A stretch of 27,020 nt of DNA, taken from contig NZ_LR217736.1 of NCBI RefSeq assembly GCF_900698995.1, forward strand, positions 1 to 27,020, given 5' to 3'. Position numbers and translations under genes: made by a program. The stretch's first letter is position 1, and the number at the start of each line of letters is the position of its first letter. Below the pieces are notes generated by a model. That model did no database searches and was not told the origin of the DNA. It saw nothing but the letters and a program-made list of their open reading frames with translations. This document shows, one piece after another, positions 8,414 to 17,669 of this stretch. Source of the DNA: Erwinia_E haradaeae_C. GTDB taxonomy: Bacteria; Pseudomonadota; Gammaproteobacteria; Enterobacterales; Enterobacteriaceae.

Positions 8414-9005
8414 TAAAAATAATCTAAGAACATAAGCATTAATTCAATCAAAAATAAGAAAAAATTACAGTTAAAAGTGTTTTTTTTAAAATTCTCATAC
8501 ATGAGAAAAATAATTTCATATAGAATCATTAAGAAAGATTAAAATGAATAGTTTTTAATTTTTCCAAAAAACATTTATTTTTATTGATTCATAATAATTA
8601 CACCAAAACTATTATAATTTTTCAAAAATTATCACCATATAATATTGTCTTATTATTTTCGTATATTCATATATATAATAAATTTTAAAAATAACATTTA
8701 CAACCTAATTATGTTTGCTTTGTCTATACATGATAATCATCATCAATAATTTCATTTCTTTAAATTAGTTATTTCTAACATCAGAATGGGATATTAGAGA
8801 TGATTATATTGTTGACTGAGTATAATCTGATTGGATAATCCTATCAATTCTGACTTCAAAAATATTTTTACTACAACAATATTATTGTATATATAATTCT
8901 ATTATAAATAAATCTTTCATAAATTTTTTAAAACTAAATTGAATAATCTATAATTTTTATTTCTTTATACACTATATATATTAAATTTTCTAAATATTAA
9001 TCAAG
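8414..9005. other. AT-rich gene-free DNA after gpmA
   Basis: About 590 bp with no readable gene. The only structure noted is a small palindrome (TCTCAT-AC-ATGAGA, 8495-8508 approximately) after a T-run. The region leads up to the isolated CRP-like palindrome. Confidence 0.5.
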
Positions 9006-9027
9006 TTATGTGATATCGATCACATAA
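9006..9027. promoter_or_regulatory. Perfect 22-bp CRP-like palindrome without a gene
   Basis: Arms TTATGTGA and TCACATAA flank TATCGA, giving a perfect 22-bp palindrome with the CRP half-sites TGTGA and TCACA at 6-bp spacing. No gene lies within about 600 bp on either side (gpmA ends at 8413, bioB ends at 10609 on the opposite strand). It may be the surviving control site of a lost gene. Confidence 0.55.
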
Positions 9028-9900
9028 TTAAAAGTATTGTAAATATAGCTAAAATAAAAAATTTTATAAAAATATATTTTCAATTGTCTAAAAATACTAA
9101 TTATTTTTAATGTTAAGTAAAAAAATTCTTAGTATTATAAAGGGTATGAAAAAAATTCGTAAAATGTTTTTTATATATAACAGTATTATCACGCTCAAAT
9201 CTTTTCATTACAATTAATAATTGTAATATTCATTACACTTATATTTATTTTTATGTACGAGTATTGACTCGTGCCGATCTATAGACATAAAAATATATAT
9301 CTCGTATACAATTAAATGCAAGAATAAAAATATATGCAAATCATAAACATGAAAAAACCTATTAATTTTAACAAGTTTAACTAGTACATATATCACATAA
9401 AATACGATGAAAGCTTTAGTGTAATTTTTAATTAGACAATAATTTACTTTATTTTGAAGTATTCATATATAGACAATATACAGAGATATATGATTGTATT
9501 ATCATACACTATTCTTATTTGATTTATAAAAACAGAATACTTTAAAGATGAAGGTAGAATGTGAAGAACATTATTATACTATTGGATCTTATCTTCGTAA
9601 AAATATATACATCTACACTGATTTGCATTAGATAAATTAGTACTTTGCCTGATAATTCGATCGTTCTATCATTTGATATCAGATAATCTTATATAATTTT
9701 TACTAAATAATAAATTAACTTCAATATATAGTAAGAAAAATATAGTAAGCAAAAGATTGAAAATAGATATATATTTTCTATTTTTAGATTACGTGATTCT
9801 ATACAAACCATTACATCGTGTTTTTAAATTTCTCACCTTAGTCAAGATATTTCTGCAGAAAAAAAAAGAAAAACAGAATATTTAATCCTTTCTTATAAAA
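9028..9900. other. Gene-free DNA between CRP-like site and copy-2 repeat
   Basis: About 870 bp of AT-rich DNA. A 60-codon open frame on the minus strand has low-complexity, AT-driven composition and no start signal, so I do not call it. Slightly less AT-rich patches near 9540-9600 could be gene remnants but are not recognisable. Confidence 0.5.
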
Positions 9901-10077
9901 TGCAAAAACCCTGATAGGGTAATTATCTTGGCAGACTTCACTATCAGGGTTTTGCGAATCGTTAGTGTACGTATTCAAAATTATAATATATTAAAATACT
10001 TCAATAATCAAGTATTAGATAATATTTTTATTATTATCTTTTTTAAGAGGATAAAGGTAGTATGTAAATACAATTTA
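9901..10077 (+). repeat. Copy-control hairpin with decayed tap/repA leader (copy 2)
   Basis: The best-preserved extra copy of the repA leader. AAAACCCTGATA and TATCAGGGTTTT form a perfect 12-bp stem extended by flanking GC pairs. The loop carries TTGGCAGACTTCAC, close to the TTTGGCGAG loop of R1 CopT. Similarity to the repA leader continues past the hairpin: CGTATTCAA, AATCAAGTATT (against AATCAAGTGTT) and a run aligning with the ATCACACTTCCACTATTA segment, up to about 10077 near the repA start. The leader ATG has become ATA and no repA frame follows, so translation is lost. On the minus strand the stem is followed by TTTTTGC, the usual 3' end for a CopA-type antisense RNA. Confidence 0.75.
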
Positions 10078-10223
10078 TAGCATATATATAATATATAAAT
10101 CTTCTTATAATGCGCACATATTACCATCTGACATACATTATTGGTATATGCTAAAATATTTAATAAGAGAGTAAAAATTTAAGGAATGAGTTTAATCTTA
10201 TAATATAACAATAGATCTATAAC

Positions 10224-10244
10224 CTATAGATATACTATCTATAG
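10224..10244. repeat. 9-bp inverted repeat
   Basis: CTATAGATA and TATCTATAG pair perfectly around a 3-nt loop in gene-free DNA downstream of the bioB stop. There is no U-run, and its role is unknown. Confidence 0.5.
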
Positions 10245-10294
10245 CATGGACTGTATTATATATCTCTCATAGTGTTTAAACAATAATCCATTAG

Positions 10295-10349
10295 TAAACC
10301 TTATAATATACTTCTTGCATAAAAATCAACTATCAGAGTTTTTCTTTTA
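10295..10349 (+). repeat. Possible further decayed copy of the repA-leader hairpin
   Basis: TAAACCTTATA, then CTTCTTGCATAAAAATCA and ACTATCAGAGTTTTT, follow the same order as the copy-2 core (AAACCCTGATA, TCTTGGCAGACTTCA, CTATCAGGGTTTT). It lies about 390 bp right of copy 2. The alignment is by eye and short, so chance resemblance is possible. Confidence 0.35.
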
Positions 10350-10608
10350 ATATATATAGCAATAGTCTATTGACTACTTCATAAAAATAATTATATATCT
10401 CATATAATATAATAAATCGTTCTATTTTAAAATCTAAAGATTATCTGTCTTTATAGATAAGCATTACTAGATATCCACATAATATTCTATCATCTTAAAA
10501 ATATAAAAAAGCTTGAAGTATTGATTTTACCTAGTATTAATATATAGTTTTAGTATGGGAAGTAATTTAAAATTGCACTTCTGTACTCGATAGAAATTCC
10601 AAGCATTA
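10350..10608. other. Gene-free DNA downstream of bioB
   Basis: About 260 bp of AT-rich DNA next to the bioB stop. No clear terminator hairpin with a U-run was found. Confidence 0.45.
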
Positions 10609-11646
10609 TTAATCTGCAGCATTATAGTACTGCGCAGTATTGACAGGTATCACCTTCTTGGTAAGTTCATTTATATCTTCAGCATCACTTTTAGAAGTAG
10701 AGACACATTGAATAGTAAGACCTAATTTATTAAAAAGAGAGATATCACGATCTTCTTCCGGGTTAGGTGTTGTAAGCAACTTACAACCATAAAAAATAGA
10801 ATTAGTGCCAGCCATAAAACATAGCGCCTGTGTCTGATCATTCATTTTTTCTCGCCCAGCAGATAGACGAACATAAGATCGTGGCATCATTATACGTGCT
10901 ACTGCAATAGTTCGGATAAAATCAAATGGTTCTACTTCTTCAATATTAGAGAGAGGCGTTCCATGTACCTTTACCAACATATTAATTGGAACACTTTCTG
11001 GTGGTTCCGGCAAATTAGCTAATTGAACTAGTAATCCTGCACGGTCATCAATAGTTTCACCTAAACCAATAATTCCCCCAGAGCACACTTTTATACCTGC
11101 TTGACGAATTGCACTAAGTGTATCTAGCCTATCTTGGTAACTTCTAGTAGTTACAATGCTAGAATAAAATTCTGGAGAGGTATCCAGGTTATGGTTATAA
11201 AAATCTAATCCAGCTTCTGCTAAACGATTTGCCTGTCGATCATTCAGCATTCCTAATGTCATGCATGTTTCCAGTCCTAGTGCTTTTACACCTCTGATCA
11301 TTTTCTCAAGAACAGGAAGATCACGATCATATGGATTTTTCCAAGCTGCCCCCATGCAAAAACGTGTTGAACCGGAATCACGTGCCTTTCTGGCAGCATC
11401 AAGCACTTTGTCTACCTGTATCAGTTGTTCGCTATCTATATTGGTGCTATGTCGAGCACTTTGCGGACAATACTTGCAATCCTCTGGACAGGCTCCTGTT
11501 TTAATGGATAGGAGTGTGCTAACTTGAATCTCACCAGGTTTAAAATATTTTCGATGTACTTCCTGGGCATTGAAGAGTAAATCAAGAAAAGGTTTATCAA
11601 ATAGCGCTCTAGATTTCTTTAAAGTCCAGGGTTGAAAAGTTGGCAT
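10609..11646 (-). CDS. bioB: Biotin synthase BioB
   Basis: A radical SAM enzyme that inserts sulfur into dethiobiotin, the last step of biotin synthesis. At 345 residues it is nearly the length of the E. coli protein. The [4Fe-4S] cysteines are C53, C57 and C60 in TGACPEDCKYC, at the E. coli positions. C97 (RFCMGAAW), the cysteines in LETCMTLG and VCSGGIIGLGE, and the arginine in RLSAGRE complete the [2Fe-2S] sulfur-donor site. NMLVKVHGTPL is also conserved. The start ATG has only a weak ribosome binding site (GGGTAA). bioB is divergent from bioA across 141 bp, the arrangement of the E. coli bio operon, but bioF, bioC and bioD do not follow it. Confidence 0.97.
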   Translation of the reverse strand: MPTFQPWTLKKSRALFDKPFLDLLFNAQEVHRKYFKPGEIQVSTLLSIKTGACPEDCKYCPQSARHSTNIDSEQLIQVDKVLDAARKARDSGSTRFCMGAAWKNPYDRDLPVLEKMIRGVKALGLETCMTLGMLNDRQANRLAEAGLDFYNHNLDTSPEFYSSIVTTRSYQDRLDTLSAIRQAGIKVCSGGIIGLGETIDDRAGLLVQLANLPEPPESVPINMLVKVHGTPLSNIEEVEPFDFIRTIAVARIMMPRSYVRLSAGREKMNDQTQALCFMAGTNSIFYGCKLLTTPNPEEDRDISLFNKLGLTIQCVSTSKSDAEDINELTKKVIPVNTAQYYNAAD

Positions 11647-11682
11647 AATAGTTACCCAGGTAATATGTAAGAGAATAGATAG

Positions 11683-11718
11683 TTGTAAGTATAGAGTTTG
11701 TCACTACACTGTCTACAA
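11683..11718. promoter_or_regulatory. Overlapping divergent bioA/bioB promoters, possible BirA operator
   Basis: TTGTAAGT (11683) and GTCTACAA (11711) form an imperfect interrupted palindrome reminiscent of the E. coli BirA operator (TTGTAAACC ... GGTTTACAA), though the spacing is about 2 bp longer and the inner arms differ. It overlaps a plausible bioA promoter (TTGTAA, 16 bp, TACACT) and a poorer bioB promoter on the other strand (TTGTAG, 19 bp, TATACT). Face-to-face promoters inside the operator match the E. coli layout. Whether BirA still binds is uncertain. Confidence 0.45.
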
Positions 11719-11787
11719 TGTATTTCAATTTTATTTGATAGGATCCTTCAATGCATACTAATTACCTATATTCGATAGGACATATTC

Positions 11788-13080
11788 ATGCAGCCTGATG
11801 ACCTCGATTTTGATAAGCGACATATTTGGCATCCTTACACATCTATGACTCATCCATTACCTACTTATCTAGTTGTTTCTGCTGATGGTTATGAATTAAC
11901 CCTTAAAGATGGTCGTCGATTAGTAGATGGTATGTCCTCGTGGTGGGGGGCAATTCATGGGTATAATCATCCAGTGATTAATCAAGCGATGAAGAATCAA
12001 ATAAGTCGAATGTCACATGTTATGTTTGGTGGCATTACACATCCACCTGCGGTAGAATTATGTCGTCGATTAGTAACATTAATGCCCTCTGGATTAGAGT
12101 GTGTTTTTTTAGCTGATTCTGGATCAGTAGCTATAGAGGTAGCTATTAAAATGGCACTGCAGTATTGGCAGGCAAGCGGTTATCCACGTCATGAATTTCT
12201 TGCTTTACGTCATGGTTATCACGGCGACACCTGCGGCGCAATGGCAGTCTGTGACCCTGAAAATTCTATGCATAGCATATATCACAGGTACCTTCCATCT
12301 AATCGCTTTATTGAGGCACCAAAACGTAGTTTTAGAGAATCATGGGAGCCAGGCGATGAGGCATCTTTCTCTGCACTATTTTCTAATCATCATCAGACGA
12401 TAGCAGCAGTTATTATGGAACCAATTGTCCAAGGAGCTGGCGGAATGCGCTTTTATCATCCTGAATATCTTCGCGTAGCCCGAGCTTTATGTGATCGATA
12501 TGGTATCTTATTAATTGCAGATGAAATAGCAACTGGTTTTGGGCGCACTGGAAAATGGCTGGCATGTCATCATGCTGATATCACGCCAGACATTTTGTGT
12601 CTCGGTAAGGCCTTAACAGGAGGAATGATGACTCTTTCTGCGACACTTACCATCCGTCGCATAGCAGACACTATTAGTGATAGTGCAGTAGGTTGTTTTA
12701 TGCACGGTCCAACTTTTATGGCAAATCCACTAGCATGTGCTGCTGCCAATGCTAGTTTATCATTGCTTGAGGATGAAAGTTGGCGTCAAAGAGTCGAAAC
12801 AATTGCCTCCCAGCTGAATAAAGAGTTATCACCTTTAATTAACCATCCAAGGGTTTCTGATGTTCGGGTGCTTGGCGCTATTGGAGTAGTAGAAATTATG
12901 CAAACAGTCAATATAGCACAACTACAACATTGGTTTGTAGAGCACGGTGTATGGATCCGACCTTTTGGTAATCTTATTTATTTAATACCGCCATATATTA
13001 TTTCTGCAAAAGCTCTTACAATACTTATTGATGCTATTTCTACGTCATTAGATCAACCAGAAAACTTTTCCTACTCTTAA
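11788..13080 (+). CDS. bioA: Adenosylmethionine-8-amino-7-oxononanoate transaminase BioA
   Basis: BioA converts KAPA to DAPA using S-adenosylmethionine as amino donor, the antepenultimate biotin step. This PLP enzyme has 430 residues, the normal family length. Visible motifs are HIWHPYTSM near the N-terminus, SSWWGAIHGYNHP (substrate site around residues 50-61), RHGYHGDT, IADEIATGFGRTG with D245 for the PLP nitrogen, and CLGKALTGG with K274 for the Schiff base, all at E. coli numbering. AGGA lies 8 nt before the ATG. nupC follows after 105 bp on the same strand. BioD, which acts between BioA and BioB, is absent here and must be encoded elsewhere for the route to work. Confidence 0.97.
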   Translation: MQPDDLDFDKRHIWHPYTSMTHPLPTYLVVSADGYELTLKDGRRLVDGMSSWWGAIHGYNHPVINQAMKNQISRMSHVMFGGITHPPAVELCRRLVTLMPSGLECVFLADSGSVAIEVAIKMALQYWQASGYPRHEFLALRHGYHGDTCGAMAVCDPENSMHSIYHRYLPSNRFIEAPKRSFRESWEPGDEASFSALFSNHHQTIAAVIMEPIVQGAGGMRFYHPEYLRVARALCDRYGILLIADEIATGFGRTGKWLACHHADITPDILCLGKALTGGMMTLSATLTIRRIADTISDSAVGCFMHGPTFMANPLACAAANASLSLLEDESWRQRVETIASQLNKELSPLINHPRVSDVRVLGAIGVVEIMQTVNIAQLQHWFVEHGVWIRPFGNLIYLIPPYIISAKALTILIDAISTSLDQPENFSYS

Positions 13081-13185
13081 CTATATTAACTCAATAGATC
13101 ATTTTGTATGAATTCTTGAACGTTAGTTCATTATAATTAATATAGAAGATATCATAAATATACCCGTTAATGGTAGAACATATAC

Positions 13186-14370
13186 ATGTCTCGCATTCTT
13201 CACTTTTTGTTAGGATTGATCATCATTCTCTTACTGGCCTTGCTAGCAAGCTATAATTATAAAGAGATACGTATTCGGTACGTTATACAGTTACTAGTAA
13301 TGGAGATAATTTTTGGATGGTTTTTTCTTCACGCAACATCAGGTTTAAGTTTTATTACAGGATTTTCAGTTTTTTTTGAAAAATTACTGAAATATGCAGC
13401 ACATGGAACTAATTTTGTCTTTGGAAATATGAGCGATAAGGGATTGGCATTTTTTTGGCTTGATGTGTTATGTCCGATCGTATTTATTTCCGCACTTATT
13501 GGTATTCTTCAATATTTTCGTATATTGCCAGTCCTTATTTGTTTAATTGGTACTGTATTATCAAAAATTAATGGTATGGGTAAACTAGAATCCTTTAATG
13601 CAATTAGTTCACTGATGCTTGGTCAGTCAGAAAATTTTATTATGTATAAGAATATTCTTGGTCAAATTTCAGAACGTCGAATATATACAATGGCGACAAC
13701 TTCTATGTCGACTGTATCTATCTCTATTGTTGGAGCATACATGACTCTCTTGCAGCCTAAGTATGTTGTAACAGCATTAGTGCTTAACATGTTCAGTACT
13801 TTTATAATTTTATTATTAATTAATCCTTACCGTGTTAATAATACAGAAGACCTCAATTTAGATAATAGTCATATAAGACTAAGTTTTTTTGAGATGCTCA
13901 GTGAGTACATTTTAGCTGGATTCAAAGTTATAGTGATTGTCGCAGCAATGCTAATTGGTTTTATCGCGTTAATATCTGGTGTGAATGCTTTATGTGAGTT
14001 TCTATTGGGAATTAGTTTTCAAGGTATTCTGGGCTATGTGTTTTTCCCACTTGCTTGGATTATTGGTGTCCCAAGTAATGAGGCGCTATGTGTAGGAAGT
14101 ATTATGGCGACCAAACTAGTTTCTAATGAATTTATAGCGATGATTGATTTACAAAAAATTGTTAGAACATTATCTGCTCATACAGAAGGGATCTTGTCAG
14201 TTTTTTTAGTATCATTTGCTAATTTTTCATCTATTGGTATTATTACGGGTTCTATTAAAAGTTTAAATGAAAAACAAGGTAATATAGTGTCTTGTTTTGG
14301 TTGGAAGTTACTGTATACTGCTACTTTAGTTAGTCTCTTATCAGCTACTATTACAGGATTAGTTCTATAA
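13186..14370 (+). CDS. nupC: Nucleoside:H+ symporter NupC
   Basis: A concentrative nucleoside transporter in the inner membrane that imports pyrimidine nucleosides and adenosine with protons. The 394-residue protein aligns with E. coli NupC along its length: MSRILHFLLGL start, IRIRYVIQLLVMEI, GTNFVFGNMSDKGLAFFWLDVLCPIVFISALIGIL, NGMGKLESFNAISSLMLGQSENFI, STVSISIVGAYMT, GVPSNEALCVGSIMATKLVSNEF and SFANFSSIGIITGSIK, with many hydrophobic membrane segments. It is about 6 residues shorter, mostly from a small deletion before GISFQG. The ribosome binding site is weak. It may be read through from bioA, or from a candidate promoter at about 13115-13142 (TTGAAC, 16 bp, TAATAT). Its link to vitamin synthesis is not obvious; it may bring host nucleosides to the symbiont. 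Confidence 0.94.
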   Translation: MSRILHFLLGLIIILLLALLASYNYKEIRIRYVIQLLVMEIIFGWFFLHATSGLSFITGFSVFFEKLLKYAAHGTNFVFGNMSDKGLAFFWLDVLCPIVFISALIGILQYFRILPVLICLIGTVLSKINGMGKLESFNAISSLMLGQSENFIMYKNILGQISERRIYTMATTSMSTVSISIVGAYMTLLQPKYVVTALVLNMFSTFIILLLINPYRVNNTEDLNLDNSHIRLSFFEMLSEYILAGFKVIVIVAAMLIGFIALISGVNALCEFLLGISFQGILGYVFFPLAWIIGVPSNEALCVGSIMATKLVSNEFIAMIDLQKIVRTLSAHTEGILSVFLVSFANFSSIGIITGSIKSLNEKQGNIVSCFGWKLLYTATLVSLLSATITGLVL

Positions 14371-14684
14371 TATATAATATAGGATATTTTTCATGTATAG
14401 TTATTTTTATCCATAAAGATATTTTCGTAATTCTATATCTATATTCAGCAATATTACTGAATATGTTATTCCAAATCGCCAAATGCTTCAGGAATCTTAT
14501 TACAAATATCTACTTATTAATATCATAGTAACTATGATACTAAATAAAAATACTCAATGATCAGATTAGTTCTTCTTATAATACATATTATTCGGCTATT
14601 TTAGTCATTATACGGAAAATCTTAAATTATTTTTCTATCAACAAGACAGACCTTTGATGAATATACTTCGCTTATGCGGTTTGT

Positions 14685-14709
14685 ACTATAATAATTTTAT
14701 TATTATAGT
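14685..14709. repeat. 11-bp perfect inverted repeat
   Basis: ACTATAATAAT and ATTATTATAGT pair perfectly around TTT, about 315 bp downstream of the nupC stop. It has no following U-run, so it is not an evident terminator. Confidence 0.6.
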
Positions 14710-15950
14710 AGCATGATAGATAGTGAATAGTGTGACACCTTATGGTAGATATAAGCGATGCAGACTCTCTTTAGGACATTATGCAGGTCTATATAAGATA
14801 ATTTTTTCTTTAAAAAAGTTAAGATCATATATAATAGTCCAAGTGACTATACTAAATACTATTTATATAGTGTAATGTTATATTATTAATATAAAGATTT
14901 TTTAAAAAATTTTAAATAATTCAGTCTTCTAAGAATAATTTACCTCAGTTTATTAATTATCACCCCCCCGATCTCTAAAAGATCAGATCTAAGAGTATCT
15001 TATTCTGATATATCATGAAAGGTTGTGGATTTTTAGAGTATTCATTCTTTAGCAATATCCGTGGACTTTTGATAATCAGTTTCTTTCTTATATAGAATAT
15101 TTTTATATATTTTATAAATTTTTAAAATTACCAGGCATAAAACTACCTTTATGCATGGATATTATCTATGTCATATACAATATTGCAACATATAACTATA
15201 TTATTTGCTGTTGATCTACTCGAATAGTTCATCTTTTAAGAGTTAATTTTATGAATACGTCTTTTAAATATACCTTATATTTGAATTATTAGCATATGAA
15301 AAGAATTAGAAAATTAACATAATTTACAGTACTTTTAGTATCATTTTCGTCAAACGTAAAAGATGATCTATTCATCTATTATAATAGGTTTTATATTATT
15401 CTTTATTATACATATCCAATAACGTAATGCCTTCTCTGATTAAAAATCTTTTTTCTATAATCCATTATGAAAAATCAATAATTTGATTATGTAAATATTA
15501 GGTCTTTGATTTATTTTTACGATTATCGGAGCAATCGAATAAGTTTAGATGCAAAATATAATATTATTAAGAATTTTATTATTAATAGTAACTTACTAAA
15601 AATCTTTTTAAGATTACTATATAGATGTAAAAGTCTTATTTGCCTATCAAAACATAAAAATTTAATAAAAACTTAAATATAAATTTTCATTAATGTTTAT
15701 TATTCAAAGCACTTAGTAAGCTTGTTTATCTGTATCCTGCAATAATTTTTACCTAATCATAAAGATTATACGCCTAATTTGAGGGGGTAGTATTCTTAGT
15801 TAACTATCGTTTAAACATGAAAAGTATAAACAGTACATTAGGAGATTAAGATTTCAAGAGAATAAAAGAATTTAAAAGTCATAATAAATATTATTAGCGA
15901 GATAGATCATAAAGAAAATAGAAGCAGATATATTCACTATAGATAAGGTT

Positions 15951-15965
15951 ATTATCCGGGATAAT
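15951..15965 (-). terminator. Small palindrome downstream of thiD
   Basis: ATTATCC and GGATAAT with a 1-nt centre lie about 37 nt past the thiD stop. A hairpin loop of one base is not possible, so only the outer pairs could form. There is no U-run. A 3'-end role is speculative. Confidence 0.2.
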
Positions 15966-16001
15966 CTTTCTAAATCAAGGTTGTATTTGTATGATACTTC
16001 A

Positions 16002-16808
16002 TTACCACCACTCATGAAAATGATGTACAGGTCCGATACCTTTTCCTACAGATAAATTTTTTCCATATATGAGCGCTTTTTGGATCCATTCTTTAGAAAA
16101 TTTTAAGGTTTTCGACCAGTCTTTATAAAATGGCTGCTTAGCTGCTAAGGCAGCTGATAAAGTACATCCTGTACCATGAGTATGTAGAGTGTTTATTCTT
16201 GGAGTCCTAAAGCACCATTCTTGATTTGCAGTGATGAGCCAGTCAGGACTTGATAACCCCATAAGATGACCTCCTTTAATTACTATCGCTTCACAACCAA
16301 GTTCGAGTAGTTTTCGGCCCTGTTGACGCATTTGAGTTTCATTTTTAGCTATATTACAGCCAAGTAGTGTTGCTGCCTCTAGCAAGTTTGGGGTTATTAT
16401 TGATACTAATGGTAATAGTATCTCTCGTAGTGTAATTATAGCATCTTTATCTAACAATATGTCACCACTTTTAGCTATCATAACTGTATCTAGGACTACC
16501 CAAGGAATAGGATATTCTATTAATTTCTTAGCTATTACGCCAATAATCTTAGCTTGATTCAGCATACCAATTTTTACGCTATGGATGTATAAATCGCTTA
16601 GAACTGAGTCTAATTGGGCTGATACGCATTGATCACTTACCGGATAAATTGATTGTACGCCCTGAGTATTTTGTGCCAGAATAGCAGTAATTACTGTTGC
16701 ACCATAGACACCTAATGCTGAGAAAGTTTTTAAATCTGCTTGAATACCAGCTCCTCCGCTAGGGTCAGTACCAGCAATGCTCAAAACATTATACGTTTTA
16801 TTACTCAT
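16002..16808 (-). CDS. thiD: HMP/HMP-P kinase ThiD
   Basis: ThiD phosphorylates the pyrimidine HMP and HMP-P to HMP-PP, the substrate of ThiE. The 268-residue ribokinase-fold protein shows VLSIAGTDPSGGAGIQADLKTF at the N-terminus (substrate-binding loop), AILAQNTQGVQ, KIGML, WVVLDTVMIAKSG, ITPNLLEAATLLG, AIVIKGGH, and the anion-hole and catalytic-base motif HGTGCTLSAALAA. Length and motif order are normal. It lies about 0.86 kb downstream of thiH on the same strand and is probably transcribed separately. The start ATG has no strong Shine-Dalgarno sequence. All visible catalytic motifs are intact. Confidence 0.96.
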   Translation of the reverse strand: MSNKTYNVLSIAGTDPSGGAGIQADLKTFSALGVYGATVITAILAQNTQGVQSIYPVSDQCVSAQLDSVLSDLYIHSVKIGMLNQAKIIGVIAKKLIEYPIPWVVLDTVMIAKSGDILLDKDAIITLREILLPLVSIITPNLLEAATLLGCNIAKNETQMRQQGRKLLELGCEAIVIKGGHLMGLSSPDWLITANQEWCFRTPRINTLHTHGTGCTLSAALAAKQPFYKDWSKTLKFSKEWIQKALIYGKNLSVGKGIGPVHHFHEWW

Positions 16809-17669
16809 GACTTATCTAAGCTCTTACATGAATGAGTCGCTACATTGTAAATTATTATCAGTATAATTTTTATAACGACTAGGCAATATATATAAAAGAT
16901 TTTAATAATATTAATTATAGACTAGCGTTAACTATTTTTTATATATAACGATTTTAGTATCGGTGATTACCATATAAATACTATGATTTTCGATAATAAA
17001 TGCCTGATATGACTATCAGGATTACTGGAATTGTTATAACTGAATATATGGTAAGATTGTGCCAATCCTAAGTTAGGATGTTATATTATTTTATTTTTAA
17101 ATACTTAAAATAATTATAGCTCAATCATTTACTTATTGAAGTAAGTTTTAAAAGTAAACTTCTAGAATATAAACAATGTGCTAAGTATCACTAGTAGATT
17201 GTAATATTATATAAAAATAGCACTATTTTATATTAGATAATGTTTGTAAGGGGTTTTTAGTATAGCCATCATGAAGTGCTTAATTAAAAATTAATGTAAT
17301 AGTTACATATATCATTTTCTCTATAAGAAAATAACAAATCATAAGTCTATGAAATTAGAGTATATTATATTTTATCTTTCACTATCCATCATGGTATATA
17401 AATACTAATAAAACTTATAATATGCCATAGTATCTGCTTAATATTATTTTCTAACTTTACGAAAATCTATCTTTACTCATGTTTCTTTCAAAAATAAAAT
17501 ATTGATTAAGAACTTATTATGTATACGGTCAATAACAGTAAAATATAGCTTATTATTTTAGTCAGTATATTTTTATATATCTACATCTACTTATAGCTAT
17601 GTTGATAATAGTCAATTATTTAAAAGAGAATAAGGAGACTTTTATTATTTTATTTTTAACTATTGGTTA
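16809..17669. other. thiH-thiD intergenic region
   Basis: About 860 bp with no readable gene. It contains a short sequence like the repA-leader hairpin with its loop deleted (17001-17040) and must hold the thiD promoter unless thiD is reached from thiH. Confidence 0.5.
17001..17040 (+). repeat. Possible loop-deleted copy of the repA-leader hairpin
   Basis: TGCCTGATA and TATCAGG lie 4 nt apart, followed by ATTACTGGAATTGTTA. In copy 2 the matching parts are CCCTGATA, CTATCAGGG and TTTTGCGAATCGTTA; GAATTGTTA against GAATCGTTA supports common origin. About 22 nt of the loop would have been lost. The match is short. Confidence 0.4.

Larger units (their letters stand above)
14371..16001. other. 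1.6-kb gene-free stretch between nupC and thiD
   Basis: No open frame with coding character is seen. Base composition is patchy, with less AT-rich islands around 14660-14790 and 15770-15850 that could be eroded genes. Features noted inside are an 11-bp hairpin (14685-14709), a run of seven C at 14963-14969, and a small palindrome (ATTATCC-G-GGATAAT, 15951-15965) beyond the thiD stop. None identifies a lost gene. Confidence 0.55.

Noticed and set aside
9214..9396. 60-codon open frame on the minus strand
   Set aside because: Composition is driven by AT content, there is no ribosome binding site and no recognisable motif.
11261..11527. 88-codon frame antisense to bioB
   Set aside because: Lies wholly inside bioB, whose motifs are fully conserved; a shadow frame.
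12191..12403. 70-codon frame inside bioA in another frame
   Set aside because: Contained within bioA with no ribosome binding site or motif.
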